NCBI GenBank assembly: GCA_021521415.1
Contig: JAIQDT010003553.1
Span: 1-64,000, forward strand
DNA length: 64,000 nucleotides
Direction: 5' to 3'
From: Bidens hawaiensis
Taxonomy: Eukaryota > Streptophyta > Magnoliopsida > Asterales > Asteraceae
Numbering within the stretch: position 1 is the stretch's first letter; every line of letters begins with the position of its first letter. This document shows positions 10,444 to 22,221 of the stretch, piece by piece. Both the position numbers and the translations under genes were made by a program. The notes under the pieces were generated by a model. It was given only the letters and a program-made list of their open reading frames with translations, was not told the DNA's origin and searched no databases.

Positions 10444-11667
10444 TTAAGGGATCATACCAAACCTAGTATCCGACGTAAGTGTAGTCGTCAAAGTCAGTTC
10501 CGGGGTGCTAGTAGTAAGCGGCACCGTCGGTTTGTAAGGAGCAAACGACCTTGGAACTTGAGGACCAAATAAGACACCAGCACCTTGTGTTATATGATGT
10601 TTGGCAGGCTCGTCAGAAGCAATCTCTTTACCCATTCGTTTATGTGGTGCAACAGATGAACTTGCCACCACAACCTCGACATGATGTTGATCACCCCCTT
10701 GACCACCATGTCCAACATCACCTTCATCATTGTTCTCACCTAGACCCTCTTCACGTTCGGAATCCGAATCATCGTGGATCCAACGATCATAAGAAGGACA
10801 TTCGTATGCTGGATTAGATACATGACCAATCAAGCGTTTGGTCCTTGGCTGAGGATCTTTCCTGTACAGTTTCATTCTTCTCATTTTATTAGCTTTCATA
10901 TGTTCAAGCTTCAACACGTCGTTGGGAATCGTTTGATCAATCTCCAGATCAGGAATCACATCCTGAATGAGCAGCTGGAGAAACCGGGGATACATAAGAA
11001 ATTTACCACGTCGATTCTTGACAAGGAAATTCTCTTTGAGATGATAGAAGATCATCTCCGAGAAGTTGAAAGACTTGTTCAAGATCAACGTGACGAATGC
11101 TGATTGGAGCATAATCCGGCACTTGTCAAACCCACCTTTTCGTCCACCAAGGCAATGAATGAGGACATGCAATAAATACTTGTACGTGGGGCACAAGTTT
11201 GCCTTGTTATATATGGACTTGTCAAGGTCGCCAGCATAAAATACTCGGCCGAACAGACCACGGATCAACCCTTTATCGAATTCACACATGTTATCCACAT
11301 TATCTCCAAACCTCAGCACCTTTTGCATCTCCTCGGTTGATATCACAACCGGTTTTCCGTTCACCTCGGCAACTATATGATCCTGAAACTCCACATATCG
11401 GGATGAGTTCCAGAATTGACGGATAATACTAAAGCGAATCTCAGGGTTTGCTGTAACAGCATAGCTAATACGTGAACGACATATAAAAGCTAGTATCTCC
11501 CAAAAAATATCCTCATCAGCAAAGTTCGTTCCGACAAAAGCACAGATGTTATGCTTCTTGTCGAACGACAGTAATGGGAGATCCGGTTCTTGTGGCTGCT
11601 GCACTGCTTGATGTTGTACTGGTTTTTGTTCAGCTATAGGAGGATCCTGAACAATTTCGTAAGCCAT
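10444..11667 (-). CDS. Extra ORF 1 of the copia element (407 codons, 'FLMYPRFLQ' family)
   Basis: A 407-codon ORF starting MAYEIVQDPP, intact although the pol upstream is ruined. Residues about 30-230 form a conserved-looking globular region: VNGKPVVISTEEMQKVLRFGD, then LLHVLIHCLGGRKGG, then FVTLILNKSFNFSEMIF, then KFLMYPRFLQLLI. I recognise this pattern from large families of uncharacterised proteins annotated across Asteraceae genomes, some labelled 'synaptobrevin longin-like'; that is recollection, not a search. The C-terminal half is low complexity: acidic, then GHGGQGG, then S/T/P-rich. No catalytic motif is visible. Its position after pol matches the env-like third ORF of Sireviruses, but there is no signal peptide or clear membrane span. 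Confidence 0.65.
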   Translation of the reverse strand: MAYEIVQDPPIAEQKPVQHQAVQQPQEPDLPLLSFDKKHNICAFVGTNFADEDIFWEILAFICRSRISYAVTANPEIRFSIIRQFWNSSRYVEFQDHIVAEVNGKPVVISTEEMQKVLRFGDNVDNMCEFDKGLIRGLFGRVFYAGDLDKSIYNKANLCPTYKYLLHVLIHCLGGRKGGFDKCRIMLQSAFVTLILNKSFNFSEMIFYHLKENFLVKNRRGKFLMYPRFLQLLIQDVIPDLEIDQTIPNDVLKLEHMKANKMRRMKLYRKDPQPRTKRLIGHVSNPAYECPSYDRWIHDDSDSEREEGLGENNDEGDVGHGGQGGDQHHVEVVVASSSVAPHKRMGKEIASDEPAKHHITQGAGVLFGPQVPRSFAPYKPTVPLTTSTPELTLTTTLTSDTRFGMIP

Positions 11668-14654
11668 AACTGAAAGTATATAAATCCGAGATTTAGTAAA
11701 GCGAAAAACAAATAATATAAATATTATTATAATAAATTTTTTGTTTTAAAATATTTAAAATAAATTTAATTATAATTCGTTATATTTTATGGTTCGTTAT
11801 AACGAATTAGGTAATTCGTTATCATGAAAAGAACACGAATCAAAGATAACAAATCACAGTTGAAGGGATAACGATTTTAAGAACAAATTGGGTAATTCGT
11901 TATGATTTTCACGAATGAGGTTGATTCGTTAAGTCATTGGTAACATATTAAACACGAGTGAGTTTCAATTCGCTAGCCTATAACGAATGGGCACCAATAA
12001 TGTTCAATTTTGACTCACTGAAGTCAAAGTCAAAATTATCAAGAACATTGAAGGTCAAACCTGCAACCCCAGAATCAATTTTACCATAATACACGATGTA
12101 AAATCGTACAAATGATCCTAATCAGCTCGGAAACACATCGTTAATCAATATGTGTTGTCCATTTTGACAAGATAACAATATACATTAGGTTAATTGATGT
12201 TTATTCGTATGAGTTAAAAACCGATTAGAAATTCGATAAATTAACCTACTAAACTAGCATAATATTCGACGATATTCATTGAGTTTGGATCTACTATACC
12301 TTACGATTCTTTAACGTATATCAAATAAAGGTTTAGAGATTATCAAATTTTCTGGAAAAAATTGGCCAGAGGTTTGCTTAGTAAGGAAGAAAATAGAACA
12401 GTGAATGAAGACGAAACGGTCTTCACAGTTTCCTATAAGCAACAAATCAGCACACTTTCCAAGACAATGAATCATCTGATTCGTTGATTTTAAAATAATG
12501 AATTAGTCGATTCGTTATCATATTCGTTACCGTAGCAACAAATTCATTACAAGTGGCAACAAATTCGTTACACATGGCAAACAAATGAGTGATTCGTTAA
12601 TACTTAACACAAATCAATAACGAACTAGAATTGATTCATGCTTAACTCGTATTATGATGGATGACGAATTGGGGTCATTCGTTACAGAGTGGCTGAAGCG
12701 AATTAGATTGGTAACAAATTGAAATAGTTCGTTATAAATAACCCCGTTTGTTATTCATCAATAACGAATCAAAAATGATATCTTTTTTTTTTCAAATTCT
12801 CAAATATTCTTTTATTTAAATTAAAATCAAATAAATAATTAAATCAATTAAATAAATGAATAAATAAATAACTCATCGAAACCTGTGTCCCAATGTTATT
12901 ATACCTTACTAATCTTACCCACCGTGGTAAGATGAAATACCTTAACGTGTTTTACACTCAAAAAACTTAACTTAAAAATAATTTAAAAAAAAAATGATTA
13001 AATTATATGTAAATAGGAAAAATATAAAATCTTTTTGGTATTTTTCTTTTTCGTATCAAAATATTTACATGCCAATCCGACAAATAAGCATAAAATAAAA
13101 AATATTTTTGTGATTTTGTATGTTTTTCGAAAGCAATACATATTTTTGTATATATGGTGAGTTTAAGCAGAGAATCATATTGACCAAATTTCCCTTCTAT
13201 CACAGTTTTATATTTCAACGATATTATGAATGGCGTTAAATCAGTCATTGATATTGTTGTCCACCTAAATCTTATAACAAACTTTCAAGCGTTTTTGTGA
13301 TATGATTAGTTGGTTCAATTAAAACACAGAATATCAGAAACTATTAGCCTCTAATCTCGGTTCAAGCTTAATTTGATTTTTACTGTATCATCTCAACTTG
13401 ACTTAAACCATTATGTTGTCGATCAAAATTATTGATTTTATAGATTTTTGTTTGATGCACTAAGATTCTTTTACTATAAGTGAGTATGCACGAGTCCATC
13501 TGTCGGCTTACATACATTGTGTCCCCTGGGGTTCATTTCTTATTGGTATTGAGACGCACACAAGGGAGGAACGATGTATGACTAACAGCAGATTTTGATC
13601 AAGTCAGTAATTCAAATTATACAATGTACAACAACGATCAAGTTTAATGACTTTGGGTTTGCTCTAAAAGCGTTTGAAATATTCATGCATATGAATACCC
13701 AGATGATTAAGCCGCATAAAGACTCACAGTGTCCAGAATCCCAAAGCTTTCTAATCAAAATTATTTTGTTTTTGGTGATCAAACAGACATAAGGCTTGAG
13801 TATGACAGACTATTACATTTTCTACCATCATTACCGAGATTTTTGGTAGAGACTAACACCCCTTTCAATTTGGCGTTTCTTTATGTTTATATCACATACT
13901 TTACTTTAACAGCTTGTTTAAGACCTATTAATGCACCAATGCAATTAAGCACACAGTCTTTTATGCTTATTTTTTTTGAATTTGGGATCAGATGATCAAT
14001 GTACTGTCATTTTCTCTTTTTTGCTTCAAAACTCAAATTTTTTTGAGGAGCATAAATAAAATAAATTCAATCGCCCCAGTTACTTTTAGCCTATAGATTA
14101 ATGGCTATGCTATCAATCTACAAGTAGATAATAGGACCAAAACATGCAAGCATGTTCCACAAACTTAAATAACCGGCATACTTTTCAGTGAAAGAATAAA
14201 ATAAAAGCGCACAACAATCGCCCCAACTACTTTCCATTATCAGGTAAATGGTTATCCCAAAGATTTACGAGTAAATATCAGGACCAAATATATACAAGTA
14301 TATGTCCTTCAAATATGAGTAAATTGCATAATTTTCAAGCGAAAGTATGCAAAAATCTTTTTGGTTTTTCTCTGTACATACTTTAAAAACACAATATTTT
14401 TGTCTTTTAGGATTTTTCTTTACAAACTGAAAAACACAATCTTTTTGATTTTTCAACTTTTCAATGTTTTTGGATTTTTCAAAATATTTTAACCACAAAT
14501 CACAATACTTTTGTATTTTTCAAAATTTTTAAAGTTTTCGGAATTTCTCTATACAAACAAAAAGCACAATATTTTTGTATTTTCTATTTCACCCCCAAAA
14601 CCCAAGACATAAAAATTAAATGAAAGAAAAATAAATAGAAAATAAAGATAATTA
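11668..14654 (-). other. Non-coding spacer between pol and the extra ORFs of the copia element
   Basis: About 3 kb without a supported gene. 11790-12780 is dense in AACGAAT/ATTCGTT motifs in both orientations. 12780-13300 is AT-rich. At about 14065-14340 a segment of roughly 145 bp is repeated in diverged tandem form (each copy has ATCGCCCCA, then AGGACCAAA, then a CATACTTT- or GAAAGTATG-type end). Several short frames of 60-90 codons have no recognisable content. The spacer could hold a promoter or splice signals for the downstream ORFs, but I cannot identify any. Confidence 0.6.
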
Positions 14655-17600
14655 TCATTGTTTCAGGATATCAGCAAGAGTTTTTAATCCATTTAAACCA
14701 AGCAGAAAGTTAAAACGTGTTTTATTAAATGCCTTGGTAAACAGATCGGCTTTTTGAAAATCAGTGTGCACTTTCTCAATATCAATTAATTTCTTTTCAA
14801 AGTAATCCCGTAAAAATGATATCGAATTTCGATATGTTTAGTTTCTGAGTGTTGCACGGGATTCTTGGTGATACTTATAACAGCAGAGTTATCAATATAG
14901 ATGAGAGTAGTAAGAAACTTCAAACCGTAATCCCGCAAGTGTTGATGGATCCATACAACCTGTGAACATCAACTCAAGGTTGTCACGTATTCGGCTTCGG
15001 CGGTTGAAGTGGAGACCGTTGTCTGCTTCTTACACTGCCAGGAAACAAGCCGACTTCCTAGGAATCGACAACCCGCTGTAGTCGATTTAAAGTTGATCTT
15101 GCACCCTCCATAGTCCGAATCGGAAAACACAATGAAATCGAAACTATCTTCCTTGGGATACCATAACCCGATGTCATGATTACCCCTAAGATATTGAAGT
15201 ATACGCTTAAGCTCTACCAGGTGAGTCACTCAGGGACATGCTTGGTACTTAGCACATAAACAAACTGCAAACATTATGTCAGGTCAAGAAGCAGTTATAT
15301 ACATTAAAGAACCTATCATCGCTCGATAAAGGGTCGGATCAACGGTATCCTCAAATTCATTTGGTGATAAATTGTGAACCACGGGGAGAGGAGTTGAAAG
15401 GATTTTTACGGCAGTTATCTTGAATCGTCTCAAGACATCGTTCACGAACTTCGTCTGATGAATGAAGATTCCTTTGTCAGACTGATGAACCTTCAACCCT
15501 AAAAAGAAGTTCATCTCTCCCATCGAGCTCATTTCGAACTTTGTTTGCATTGACTTCTCGAAATCCTTACATAACTTGTCATTTGTTGACCCAAAGATAA
15601 TGTCACCGACATATATCTGGACGAGTAGCAAATCATCACCAACATTATTATAAAATAATGTATAGTCTACAGTTCCTCGCTTGAAGCCGTTATCAGTAAG
15701 ATGGTCGGAAAGCGTGCCATACCAAGCTCTCGGGGCTTGATGTAGACCATACAGGGCCTTGTTTAAATGGTAAACTCGGTCCGGATGATCGGGATTTTCA
15801 AAGCCAGGAGGCTGCAAAACAAACTCTTCCTCATGTAATTCTCCGTTGAGAAAAGCACTTTTCACATCCATCTGATAAACTTTAATACTTGTAAGCCGCA
15901 TAAGCCAAAAATATACGTATAGCTTCCAATCTTGTAGCAGGAGCATATACTTCAGTGTAGTCTATTCACTCTTGCTTATGGAAACCTTGTACCACTAACC
16001 TTGCTTTGTTTCTCATCATCACCCCACAATCGTTCTTTTTACATTTAAATACCCACTTCGTAGGAATAGGTTTCTTTACTCTAGCGGGTTTATGGATGAG
16101 ATCCCATACACCCAGTCGGTTAAACTGTTGCAATTCCTCTTGCATCGCTTCTACCCAAGAAGGATCTTCAAGTACCATACGAGTAGTTGTAGGCTCCACT
16201 TGAGATAGAAAGCAAGTGTATTTGGCGAGATTCATGATTCCCGAAAAATGCAAATCCGCATAAGCACACTATATGTTAGGCTCACTTGAAGAAGCAACTT
16301 GATGATGTGTTTGCACACCTGCATCAAGTTTCCCAATGATGTTATCCTGTGGATGATAATTATGAATCCGAAGAATAGGATTCTCAGGCACAACAACATT
16401 GTTTGTTAAATTAGTGAGATTCTTCTCAGCATCATGAGACGACTCACCAATCTTATGTGTTTCAGGGAATGGAGCTGAGGAAGAATCAACAAACTGTTGT
16501 GGTACGTAAGGAGCACTGTATTCTCGATGGATACCCTTTTGAACACAAAAGAAATCCAATACATTTTCCTGAAATTTTTCAGAGAAACACCATCAACCAG
16601 GTCATTTGCCATTAAATAATTCATTTTCCTGACATGAATATGACTCATTCTTCTGTGCTAGAGAATCGTGTCCTTTTCAGTTGCCTTAGAAAAACAAAAC
16701 ACGTTTCCACAGAAGGCGATACCTTAGAATACATGTTCAACACATAAATATCATTCGATCGGGGAGATCTTATGACAACCATGTCCTAGGGAATGACATA
16801 TCTCGGTTTTAGAATTAGATATTCTTTATCGGTAAATACGGTAGTATATTTCTTATCACATATTTGTGACACACTCAACAGGTTGTGATCAACTTTATCA
16901 CAATTGTTGACTATTTCAAACGTGATGCACCCATTTGACACATCACCCTCTTTAGTGATCATACCTCCCGAATTACCAGCAACGCAACATACCCTCCTTT
17001 TATATTTTTGACATTTGTTAAAAGATCGATGTTTCCGATAATGTGATGAGAGCATCCATTATCCATTATCCAGTTTTCACCAGAAACAGTCTTGAATGAA
17101 CCCTACGCATGAAAAGAACACGATTAGTTCAAAAAGGCAGCCCATGCCTCAGTCTTGGGCACATCTTGAGTTTCTCTTGAAGTTTTAACATTAAATGAAT
17201 CCAAATGTTGTTTAGTTGCTTGTGAATAAGTCATAAGACATTTAGACTTTCTACGTAAGTATGCAGCTTGAACAATATTTGTATTCACATTTTTCAAAAT
17301 AGGTTCCGTAGGAACGAATTTGGGCTTAACGTTCCTTACATTTTCATTAACATGAATCACCTTTCGAGGATTCATATCAGAAAACATAATGTGAGTTTCA
17401 TCATCGAAAGACATTGGTCTTCTCAAAATCTCCTTGATAACAGGAACGGGTTTGGATTGTTCTTTGATAAATGGGTGAAGATTTTGGGATTTCTTCAGGC
17501 CACAGCATCTGACTACATGACCATGTTCACCACAGAGAAAAAATGTTCTCATGTTAACACGTTCATGTGATGGTTTAGCAGAAACATGTGCAACCGAAGG

Positions 17601-20306
17601 TTGATGATAAACTCTAGCAATAGGACCTTTATCCAAGTCATCAAAAGTCACAGATCTCCGTTTCATGTAGAAATCCAGATTTGAATAATTTGAAAAGCTT
17701 TGTAAAGAATTAGTTCCATTTAATTTCACAAACTGAACATTTTTAGCAGATTTTAACAAATTTTTTGCTTTTACCAATGGATCTACTACCTTTGATGTCT
17801 TGGACTTCACAAATTTGTTTTCAAGATCTTGTACTTTAGAAGTTTCATTGTGGAAGACACTTTCAATCAATTCGGGTTTGATGATATCAAGCGGAATGTC
17901 TTTCTCAATGAACATTGTGCTCGTTCCTTTAAGCTTAAAAACATGACCAGTTGATGGCTTAGACGCAACCGGATTGATAAAACGCATCAAATCCTCATCA
18001 GAAACTTTAGGCTTTTTTGATTTCTTAGCCTTCACTGGTTTAACAACTTTCTCCTTTTTTACTTGAGTTGTGGTTGAACCATACACAGCTTCCTCAAATT
18101 CATGAGGTTCACATAGAATGTGATTTGAACTTGGAATGTTCTGGTTTTTGTGTATCACTTCGGGTTCAAACACATACTCAATGGTAACTTTCTCAACATT
18201 TTCAACAAAAACTTTGTTGCTTTCAACATGATGTTTTTGAGTTGATGATTTGGTTTTAACAGTCTCAGTTTTTACTGGTTTAGGTTTTTCTGAAACAACA
18301 GGTTCATTAATAACCACTTTATCTTTTCCAGCAAAAGGATTTACAGTATAGTCATTATGAAACGATGGTGGTACTTCAACAAAAGCTACACCCTTTTTAG
18401 AATCTTTTTGTTTACCAGTTACTTCAATTATCTCATTTAGCAAAAATGATGAGTTTCTAAATTTGCCTAACTTATTTTTCAACTCAAGTACTTCATTCTC
18501 AAGCTCAGTTATCTTAGATAGATGTTTCAAGATTTCTTGAAATTTTTGATCATTAATTGTCATTTTGACTGACAACTCAGCTTTGAGATCATGATTACTT
18601 GTAGACAATGCTTCAATTTTCTCCCTAGATCTAATTTGAGATTCTAAAGATTGTCTATAAGTATCCTTAAGCGAAGCAATTTCTTTTACTAAACGATCAT
18701 TGTGATCTTTCAATGATTCTAACTTAGGTTTAATTGTCTCACAATCAACACACGACATATTAGCAGATAGATTAACAGAGTTAGGAACATAAGAACTAAC
18801 CTCATCAATTTTGGCCATACAAGCAAACGTAGTTGGCTGCATTTCACATGAATCATCAGAATCAGACTCAGTGTCATTTTCAGAAGATATCCCATTCCCA
18901 CTTGCATCTTGAAAACTCACATTTAACTCGAACATAGCCAAGCTAGCTTGATTGTTGTTGCACAACAAACTTTGTGTCCAATCAGTTCCGTCAACAGCAG
19001 ACAGCAAAGCTTGTGATCCCGAAGCAGTCGGTTTACTTATAGAAGGCTTATCAGTATCATTACTCTTTTTCACAGAAGAACTTCTATCTTGACTTTGAGG
19101 TCCAGTATATTCTTTCATTGGTTTATCACACTCTTTGTAAAGTGTCCAAACTCTTGACAGTTATAACACTTAACTTTCAGCTTATCAATTCCAACTCTCG
19201 TGTTCAATGATGGAAGGCCTTTGCCAGTTCTTTGCATGAACTTCTTTAATTTTCTTACTATCATTGCCATGTTCCACTTTAAATCCATGAGCTCAAAATC
19301 ATCAGGGTTGATTTGGTCATAATCTTCATCGGTTAACTCACTCGTGGCAATTTTACTACCAACCAAGTTCTCATACAAAGTCATAAAGGCACACAAAAAG
19401 GAAAAATAATTGTTCAGACTCTTTCATGTTCACGTTAGGTGGTGCTGAGAATTGATTTGCAGTGGCCGAAGTTCCAGAACCTCCAGATGCCAAAAAGCAT
19501 ACACTTGGATCACTATAAGTTGTTGTTGAACTTTTATTTGCATTCTGAGTAAGAAATGTAGTGATCGGAGATACTGTGGAGCTTAAACGCATATATCCAC
19601 CATAGAAGGATGGGTCTTGACTTTCTTTTGATGACTTTTGACACTTCAAATCATATTCCCGAGCTTCAATCTTTTGCAAAAACTCAGAAGCAGTCAAATC
19701 TTAGTTTTTGAAATAACTATTCTCCATCAACACCATCAGGAATGTTGAGTATGAACTAGGTAAAGCATTTTTAACTGCACCAATCTTGTCAGATTCAGAA
19801 GGTTTCATCTTTAATTTTTTCATTTCAGCAATTAAATGATTGAAACGAGTAGTCAATTCCTCAACAGTTTCACCTTTGAGAAAGTTAAAGTTTCGGAACT
19901 GGAACATTAACTTTACTTTCTTTCTTTCCTCAGTATTACACACGCTTCTCAATCTGATGTGTTGAAACAAAGAAGCACTGATCTTGATACTTCCAACTTG
20001 ATGTAATATATTATCTAGTAATGTCATGGTAAGAGTCGAATTTGCTTTTGTCTCGATCTCTAAAACCTTATTTTCTTCTTGAGAATATTGTGAAAAGGCT
20101 TTAGGGGTAAAACCAGTAGCATCATCACCAATCATTGGTACAGCGTAAACATCACCAAGATGTACTCGAAATCGGGGTTCCCATTTGGCAAAATCACTGA
20201 ATTTCATCAGTCGTGGACACTTGGAATGAGATCCAATTTCAGCATCCAAGTGAAACATCTATTGCATTAGCACGTTCTGAGATGCCAACGCATAGAAACC
20301 AGCCAT
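14655..20306 (-). pseudogene. Copia gag-pol (Gag, coiled-coil extension, protease region, deleted integrase, RT, RNase H)
   Basis: Read on the minus strand. Gag starts MAGFYALAS at 20306 and has stops near 20260 (Gln to TAG, by comparison with the second copy at 63790) and near 19700. A CYNCQEFGH zinc knuckle lacking its last Cys lies near 19150. A 664-codon open segment (19118-17124) carries a long coiled coil (about residues 130-220) and a second knuckle-like FFLCGEHGHVVRCC. The pre-integrase region (LLSVSQICDKK) lies near 16880. Most of the integrase core is missing: the frame jumps from pre-integrase to the motif REYSAPYVPQQ and then to a linker. RT follows (16253-15284), with the YVDD box changed to YVGD. 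RNase H (15229-14969) reaches the end at 14655. Several frameshifts complete the picture. Confidence 0.9.
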
Positions 20307-21298
20307 TGTAAATAACAAGTTTAAGATTGACCAAAAAGTCAAACTCAAGGGTTAAAATGGAAACTTTTGTAACGAATTAGACTTAGGTAACGAATCATAT
20401 GAGGTAACAAATCAGGATTAGGAAGAACTGGTAACGAATTAGGTTATAATGAATTAGATACGAATCAAGGACACGTCACTAACGAATCAGCAACAGATTG
20501 TTGATGAATCGTTTACTGATTGAATTGACGAATCAGGATGACAAATCAAATTGACGAAACAAGATGACCAATTAAGTTGACGAAACAGATTGAAGAATCA
20601 AGTAGACCAATCAATAACGAATCTAATAACATGAATTAATTACTGTTGATAACGAATCACCTACAGTAACTAACGAATCAAGTTGTTAGACAGTTATAAC
20701 AACTTTTGACACATGGCACGAATCTGTTCAGAAAAAGATAACAAATCTGTTTGATAGAGGACACGTGTGTAACGAATCAAGTATTACGAATTAATTTGTA
20801 TAGCGAATTAACTCCATTGTTGAATCTTCAAATCTTCAAACGGTTTTTCCAGAAATCTGGTAAAATATCCAGAATCAAGAACACTAACACCAGTATCAAA
20901 TTTGTAACACACACCCAATACTCAACCAAATCGTCTAAGTTATGACCCAAAATACTCGTAAACGAATCACGATTCCAACTATCATAATCCCGTATACATT
21001 AACCAAACAAACAATTGCCAATTAACACCAATTACATCCCCTGTTCCGTATCCATATCGATCCAAACCAAAACCAAATCAAATTAAATCCAAATCACAAT
21101 TCAATCCTTACAAACCTTCCTTAATCCTTTCCAAACACAAATAAAGCCAAACTCAATCCATAACTAACAAATTCAACTGCTAATTTGAAAAAATTCAAAT
21201 TAAACTTAATAAACACCAAAAACTAATTAACACTTCAATAATCAAAGCAATAACACGAAATCAAGAGCAATCAGAACACCGAAAGCTCTAATACCACT
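20307..21298 (-). other. Copia 5' leader, packed with AACGAAT motifs
   Basis: Region between the 5' LTR and the gag start. 20340-20960 has well over a dozen copies of (T)AACGAAT(C/T) or close variants, mostly in one orientation. 20960-21280 is A/C-rich with no repeat. No coding frame is supported. In an LTR element this stretch carries the packaging and dimerisation signals, so repeated motifs here could bind Gag; that is inference. Confidence 0.65.
21285..21296 (-). other. Primer binding site of the copia element
   Basis: The minus strand reads TGGTATTAGAGC two bases from the end of the 5' LTR, one mismatch from the complement of initiator tRNA-Met. Confidence 0.8.
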
Positions 21299-21850
21299 TG
21301 TTAAACACGGATAACATCTAAACGATAATCAATTATAGATCTAATACCTTAAATGGATCTAGTTTTAGACAATACTCTTAATTACGTTATATATATATAT
21401 ATATATGTATTAGTTATTAGATATGTGTATTAGTAATACTTTAGATGAAGGATTGATCGAGAGAGAATTGGACAGAGGTCCGTTACTCCAATAATCAGTA
21501 CTTAAATTAACAGGGAAGGAAATCCCTATAAATAGACGATGGAACCAATTCGTTACACAACCCGTAAGGAATTGGATCCAGTTCGTTAACTTACAGACTC
21601 ACAAAGGAAATAATAACGAATCTTTGATTCGTTTTGTCCCCATTCGTCAACATTCCATGACAAATGGGAACATACATAAGGAACTAGACATTACATTAGA
21701 CGAATTAGCTAATTCGTTAAACATCCTTAACGAATTAGCCTTACATTAACGAACTAAAGTAAATTACATAAATGCCCTTAATATTAATATATTAATAAAT
21801 TGCAAAACGATAAATACAAAGACTCGAGATGACAAAACCGTGCACTAACA
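21299..21850 (-). repeat. 5' LTR of the copia element
   Basis: 552-bp LTR, the right copy. A longer (TA)n run than in the left LTR accounts for part of the length difference. It is followed by the target duplicate ACAAG. Confidence 0.9.
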
Positions 21851-21854
21851 ACAA

Positions 21855-22178
21855 GTAACTTTAACCTTACAAGACGTGGCAGTTTTTTTTGGTTTACTGG
21901 TTGAGGGTGCAGTATTGTGTGGTATTGAAAGAAAATGGTCTGATGATGAAATTATTACAACTTTTCAAAACTTGACTGGTATAGAGATCCCCATTGTAGA
22001 AATCAATTAACAAAGATTAATCTTGACGTTTATTCTGGACGCCATCAAGGAGACTTAACTTCCTGATAATGCCACTGAACTTCAATGTATGAAACGAGCG
22101 AGAGCGATATTTTACTTATAATCGGTGGAACATTATATTGCGAATCCGCTAACAACTTTGTTCACATTAAATTTCTAA
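21855..22178 (+). pseudogene. Plant mobile domain (PMD) gene fragment of MULE 1
   Basis: Directly after the copia target duplicate the plus strand reads VTLTLQDVAVFFGLLVEGA, the signature of the PMD (aminotransferase-like) domain. It continues through WSDDEIITTFQNLTG and TELQCMKRARAIFYL, with three in-frame stops, to a TAA at 22176. The 5' half is missing because the gypsy LTR and the copia element inserted into it. It runs head-on toward the mudrA-type gene on the opposite strand, a convergent layout like that of the two genes of maize MuDR. PMD genes occur both as host genes (MAIN/MAIL1) and as transposon passengers; the context here says passenger. Confidence 0.7.
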
Positions 22179-22221
22179 ATCACATACATGTTAAATTTTT
22201 AAATCATATAATCCACGGTAG

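Larger units (their letters stand above)
8218..21850 (-). mobile_element. Complete but defective Ty1/copia element with extra ORFs (13.6 kb)
   Basis: Two related LTRs (8218-8760 and 21299-21850) both begin TGTTAAACACGG and end CACTAACA on the plus strand, and both are flanked by the 5-bp duplicate ACAAG (8213-8217 and 21851-21855). The primer binding site (21285-21296) and polypurine tract (8761-8774) set the orientation as minus. From 5' to 3' it holds a motif-rich leader, gag and pol (20306-14655), a 3-kb spacer, then two extra ORFs (11667-10444 and 9889-8795). Integrase is largely deleted and the reverse transcriptase catalytic motif is mutated, so it is non-autonomous now. Its size, coiled-coil Gag extension and extra 3' ORF recall Sireviruses; that assignment is inference. 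Confidence 0.9.

Noticed and set aside
10551..11103. Plus-strand ORFs rich in His and Gln
   Set aside because: Antisense shadow of extra ORF 1 of the copia element.
13595..13995. Short overlapping plus-strand ORFs of 65-88 codons
   Set aside because: They lie in the AT-rich copia spacer, antisense to the element, with no recognisable motif.
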